38,484 nucleotides of DNA from NCBI RefSeq assembly GCF_012910805.1, contig NZ_WTVK01000052.1, forward strand, positions 1-38,484, given 5' to 3'. This DNA is from Aromatoleum evansii. GTDB taxonomy: Bacteria; Pseudomonadota; Gammaproteobacteria; Burkholderiales; Rhodocyclaceae. The notes under the pieces are model-generated. The model saw only the letters and a list, made by a program, of their open reading frames with translations. It did not search any database and was not told the DNA's origin. Position numbers and translations under genes: made by a program. Of the stretch, positions 35,872 to 38,484 are shown piece by piece. Position 1 is the stretch's first letter. Every line of letters begins with the position of its first letter.

Positions 35872-37479
35872 TCAGAAGGCGCCCGTGTTGAAGCGATACT
35901 TGGCTTGGTCTTCCGTGATGCCTCGCGTTTCGGCGATATAGAGAATCGCCTGACGCTTCGACCGGAACTCACGGCCATCGACCATTACCGGGTGTTGGGA
36001 GTGCTTGTAAGAAGTGGCGGCCAGGGGCGCGGCTATGGCTTGCTCCACAGACATGCCCTGCTGGTTGATGCGGTTCTTCAGCGTGCTTACGCCGATGCCA
36101 TGTGCTCTGGCTACAGCAGTCAACGAGGGGTAGCTGACCCCGTTAACCGTGAGCTCCTTGCCATGCACCCTCTCGATCTTGGTTTGGGTGTTGACCCATT
36201 CGAAGTTGCCGGGACCCCAGGGCTCATTAGGTCGCTTCCGGACCAACTCCATGTCGGCCGGCACAGGTGATACATCGGCCTTGAAGCTGTCATAGTTGCC
36301 GACCCACTCGGCCACAACAGCGTCAGCGTGCCGTTTTTGCATCGATTTCCAGCGTCGGAATAGGTCAGAACCGGCTTCTGGATGCCAGCTACGTTGCCGT
36401 ACCTTATCTGCCTCCGGGAGGGGCAGGCCTTTCTGGAGCCGGGTGCGAATGACATGCTTCGCCATGCCGAGGCGCGGACTCAGCACATCGGCTGCTTCCT
36501 CGATGGACCGAAACTTCTCGTCTCCATACTGTACGATCTTGCCGCCCGGACTTCCTAGACCACCGGGCTTGGCTGTATTGAGACCCTGAGGCCCTAGCGC
36601 ACCCAGACGCTCAACCCAGACGGCTTCACGGGCTGGCAGCAAGAGGGGGTCCATGATGCCGGTTTCGAGGGCATCAATATCGAATCCCGCGGCTCCGTCC
36701 TCGCGGATCGCCATATGGAGCTTCGATGTCGACCCCTCAGTTGCTCTGCGCACATGAAAGGCCCAACGCTGTTCGACCGAAGTCACTGTAAGGCCGACAT
36801 ACACGGCGCCGGTTTTGCGGCGTATGACGCGATAGATCGAACCGGACCGGTGACTGGCGAAGGCCGTAGGAACTGAAAGCGCGTCGTCAAGGTTCCAGCC
36901 GGCCTTCAGTCGAGACCAAACCAGCGCGCGGTCTTCGTACCTGCTCAGCGTGTGCAGCAATGCCGCAACGCTGTGAAAGTGCTTACCTGACTGCTCGGGA
37001 TACTCGTCGCCGTCATAGACGAAGCCTTTGCGACGACCACCGCCGTAAAAGCTCCGCCAGGTTGCCGCCGGCAGGGTCAAAGCATGCGAGAGGGTGTCGC
37101 CAGAGAGTTCGTTGCCTTTCGCCAGTGCACGCACACGCTGCCAGAAGTTTCGATAGTCCACCACCGCTTCTGTAGAACGAGCCGAGTAGTAGGCCTGTAC
37201 GTCGGTCGACTGTCCATCAATTTCGACCATAGTGCGGCGTACTCCGTACTTACGCCTGAACTCATCCGCAGTGAGCCAAAGGGCTTCGTCGATGTTTTCC
37301 GAGGAAAGCGAGCCGGCCTTGACCAGGCGCAGAAATCGGGCGCTGAACGTGGCGAGTGACACTGAGGGCGCACGCTCTGTAGACCAATAGATGCTGGCCG
37401 GGCCCGCATGGTCCTTGCCCCCATACCTGACGACATCAGGTGCCTTCGAATTGCTAGGTCGCCGCCCAGAAACCATCAT
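35872..37479 (-). CDS. GIY-YIG nuclease with repeated HTH-like modules and HNH/AP2-like segment
   Basis: 535 residues. A GIY-YIG nuclease domain lies in the middle (about 213-302): SIYRVI with Y216, AVYVG with Y227 and G229, catalytic-type R238 in EQRWAFH, E290 in VWVERLGAL, and a GLN turn at N301. Around it are repeated modules of the pattern aromatic-x-S-x3-A, a turn, R-x2-x-G, and a closing A-x2-P: about 168-204, 323-356 and 450-485 are clear; 40-70, 108-137 and 505-531 are degenerate. Residues about 377-433 (W-x-S-F, D-x4-P, GPGNFEWVN) resemble the core of phage HNH/AP2 DNA-binding modules, without the usual Cys/His. A mobile or defensive endonuclease is plausible. Starts ATG 37479 or 37476. 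Codon use is visibly less GC-rich than the core genes. Confidence 0.85.
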   Translation of the reverse strand: MMVSGRRPSNSKAPDVVRYGGKDHAGPASIYWSTERAPSVSLATFSARFLRLVKAGSLSSENIDEALWLTADEFRRKYGVRRTMVEIDGQSTDVQAYYSARSTEAVVDYRNFWQRVRALAKGNELSGDTLSHALTLPAATWRSFYGGGRRKGFVYDGDEYPEQSGKHFHSVAALLHTLSRYEDRALVWSRLKAGWNLDDALSVPTAFASHRSGSIYRVIRRKTGAVYVGLTVTSVEQRWAFHVRRATEGSTSKLHMAIREDGAAGFDIDALETGIMDPLLLPAREAVWVERLGALGPQGLNTAKPGGLGSPGGKIVQYGDEKFRSIEEAADVLSPRLGMAKHVIRTRLQKGLPLPEADKVRQRSWHPEAGSDLFRRWKSMQKRHADAVVAEWVGNYDSFKADVSPVPADMELVRKRPNEPWGPGNFEWVNTQTKIERVHGKELTVNGVSYPSLTAVARAHGIGVSTLKNRINQQGMSVEQAIAAPLAATSYKHSQHPVMVDGREFRSKRQAILYIAETRGITEDQAKYRFNTGAF

Positions 37480-37510
37480 CCCCCCAAGGTTGCGTTCTAT
37501 AACGCTACGT

Positions 37511-37612
37511 CATGGTACAGAGAACGGGCTATGACTGCTTCCCGCCATGCAACGCGCTCTAGGGGTTCAATCGCGAATGGCCGCAACCGCTGCAAAGCAG
37601 TCATAGACCATG
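37511..37612. repeat. Interrupted inverted repeat upstream of the nuclease gene
   Basis: CTATGACTGCTT (37529-37540) and its perfect complement AAGCAGTCATAG (37595-37606) are separated by 54 bases. Outside them CATGG (37511-37515) and CCATG (37608-37612) are also inverted. The element lies 32-133 bases before the nuclease start codon, where an operator, a recombination site or a leader hairpin could sit. The surrounding 297 bases hold no convincing gene. Confidence 0.7.
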
Positions 37613-37718
37613 CTCAGTCCGATGTCCGTTCTGGGTCGTCAGTCCCCGTTCACCCTTTTGAGAAGCAGCCGCTCGACCGCCCGAGTGAGGATCTCCCGCG
37701 AACAACCGATTGACCCGC

Positions 37719-37741
37719 CCCGGGCTGACGCTCAGCCCGGG
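37719..37741. repeat. Short perfect hairpin (10-bp stem)
   Basis: CCCGGGCTGA (37719-37728), loop CGC, TCAGCCCGGG (37732-37741). It is a strong dyad without a T-run on either strand, 35 bases before the next gene's start. It may be a factor-independent pause, an operator or an mRNA leader structure. Confidence 0.65.
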
Positions 37742-37776
37742 TCGCCATCTCAATCCCCCGTCGCTGGAGCCTCCTC

Positions 37777-38202
37777 ATGTCCGCCCTCCTCCGCCCGTCC
37801 GATGCTGTCTCCGAAACCGCGCTGCAGAACTGCCTCGACAGCGTTCTGTGGTCGCTGCGCACGCAGACCAACGCGATGTCCGTCCTGCGCCTGTCGCAGG
37901 AGGAACTCAACACCAAGGTAAACGCCTCGTACAACGCGGCGCTTGAACTGGCCGAGTTGTGCAAGATGCTCGAACTCGATCACGCGACCCGCACGTTGCG
38001 CGAGTCCATTACCGATGGCGCCCTCGCTCGCGCCCGGATCGCGCTGGCTGCGCACCCGAGGATCGTATCCGAGCTCCTTTGGCTCGAAGAGATCGACTTC
38101 AGCCGCGTGGCGCCGATTTCGCCGATCGACGCTGACGAGATCAACCGCATGCGTCCCGACCATGCGGAGCAGATTCGTCGGTTTCGCTGGCTGCGGGCGT
38201 AA
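37777..38202 (+). CDS. Hypothetical 141-residue helical protein
   Basis: Unrecognised. Begins at ATG 37777 with GGAG ten bases upstream. The protein is soluble and almost entirely helical by composition: a Ser/Thr/Leu-rich N-terminal helix (LQNCLDSVLWSLRTQTNAM), NASYNAALELAELCKMLELD, and a C-terminal part with DADEINRMRPDHAEQIRRF. It has two cysteines and no known motif. Strong codon bias and a good terminator behind it (38257-38291) support a real gene. The setting among orphan genes suggests a mobile-element or phage-derived locus, without direct proof. Confidence 0.75.
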   Translation: MSALLRPSDAVSETALQNCLDSVLWSLRTQTNAMSVLRLSQEELNTKVNASYNAALELAELCKMLELDHATRTLRESITDGALARARIALAAHPRIVSELLWLEEIDFSRVAPISPIDADEINRMRPDHAEQIRRFRWLRA

Positions 38203-38231
38203 CAGCCCTCCCCCTCACCTCCATATTATTT

Positions 38232-38291
38232 CTGTGGTCCGTTTCGGCCACCACAGGGCCCCGTCAGGCATCGCGCCTGCCGGGGCCTTTT
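38232..38291 (+). terminator. Tandem hairpins ending the 141-residue gene
   Basis: The first hairpin is CTGTGGT (38232-38238) with ACCACAG (38250-38256). Immediately after it, GGCCCCGTCAGGC (38257-38269) pairs at 12 of 13 positions with GCCTGCCGGGGCC (38275-38287), five-base loop, then TTTT. The second hairpin is a good intrinsic terminator 55 bases after the stop codon. Confidence 0.8.
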
Positions 38292-38326
38292 CCGTTCACG
38301 CACTCATTGAGGGGAGCGATGTTTTC

Positions 38327-38470
38327 ATGTTGTCCAGCGTATTGTCCAAGGCGGCCCTGGCCGTTGTGCCTGCTGCGGGCGGGCCCGTGGCGGCTGTTCT
38401 CGTGCCCGCGCTCGCGGCCGTGATCTCGAGCCGCCAGTTCGAGATCGATCTTCGTATCGTGGTGCGTTAG
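38327..38470 (+). CDS. Possible small hydrophobic protein (47 residues)
   Basis: ATG 38327 opens a short frame ending TAG at 38470. The product has a hydrophobic Ala/Val/Pro-rich centre (about residues 9-32, ALAVVPAAGGPVAAVLVPAL inside it), preceded by a single Lys and followed by a charged RQFEIDLRIVVR tail, the outline of a single-pass membrane peptide. GGGGAG lies ten bases upstream, somewhat far. The amino-acid composition is partly what high GC content produces by chance, so I list it at low confidence. The frame lies beyond a terminator, so it would need its own promoter. Confidence 0.35.
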   Translation: MLSSVLSKAALAVVPAAGGPVAAVLVPALAAVISSRQFEIDLRIVVR

Positions 38471-38484
38471 CCGCACCCCACCCT

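Noticed and set aside
35066-38484. Second copy of the tRNA-Asn 3' end (att site) marking an island
   Set aside because: I found no match to the T-arm/acceptor sequence downstream of copy 2 within the window.
1-38484. CRISPR array
   Set aside because: No series of regularly spaced direct repeats is present; the only long direct repeat is the tRNA-Asn pair.

Overview
The window looks like a chromosomal segment of a high-G+C betaproteobacterium, most likely a member of the Rhodocyclales (Azoarcus/Thauera/Aromatoleum type). The basis is gene order (nadB divergent from rpoE-rseABC-mucD; lepA-lepB-DUF4845-rnc-era-recO-pdxJ-acpS; yceD-rpmF-plsX-fabHDG-acpP-fabF; rne divergent from rluC) plus strong G/C third-position bias. 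The genus is an inference; no rRNA or other decisive marker is present.

1-16061: after the 3' part of an alkaline-phosphatase-superfamily gene (+), a long minus-strand block runs rpoE -> rseA -> rseB -> rseC -> mucD -> glutaredoxin-like -> (hairpin terminator) -> lepA -> lepB -> DUF4845 -> rnc -> era -> recO -> pdxJ -> acpS -> nagZ -> uvrC -> pgsA -> tRNA-Leu(UAA) -> DUF1178. Many junctions are 4-base ATGA/GTGA overlaps, so translation is probably coupled. The block joins envelope-stress sensing and protein quality control to secretion, RNA maturation, ribosome assembly, DNA repair, cofactor and phospholipid synthesis.

16271-24498: nadB (+) converges on a small YgfX-like membrane protein, which lies downstream of the fatty-acid cluster (all minus): yceD, rpmF (L32), plsX, fabH, fabD, fabG, acpP, fabF. 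A textbook promoter lies directly against the yceD start codon, leaving almost no leader. Terminator-like hairpins interrupt the cluster after rpmF and, more weakly, after fabG.

24625-34759: maf-2 and a tetrapyrrole-methylase-family methyltransferase (+) converge on a HAD phosphatase and rluC (-). rne (+) is divergent from rluC and ends in a perfect 13-bp terminator. A low-molecular-weight phosphotyrosine phosphatase and uvrB (-) follow, then a class-I aminotransferase (+).

34779-38484: a consensus promoter drives two identical tandem tRNA-Asn(GUU) genes ending in a 16-bp terminator stem. Beyond them the character changes: lower gene density, orphan proteins, several dyad symmetries, and a 535-residue protein that embeds a GIY-YIG nuclease domain among repeated helix-turn-helix-like modules and an HNH/AP2-like segment. 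This is the accessory part of the window and the best candidate for something undescribed. I found no integrase, no duplicated tRNA end and no CRISPR array.
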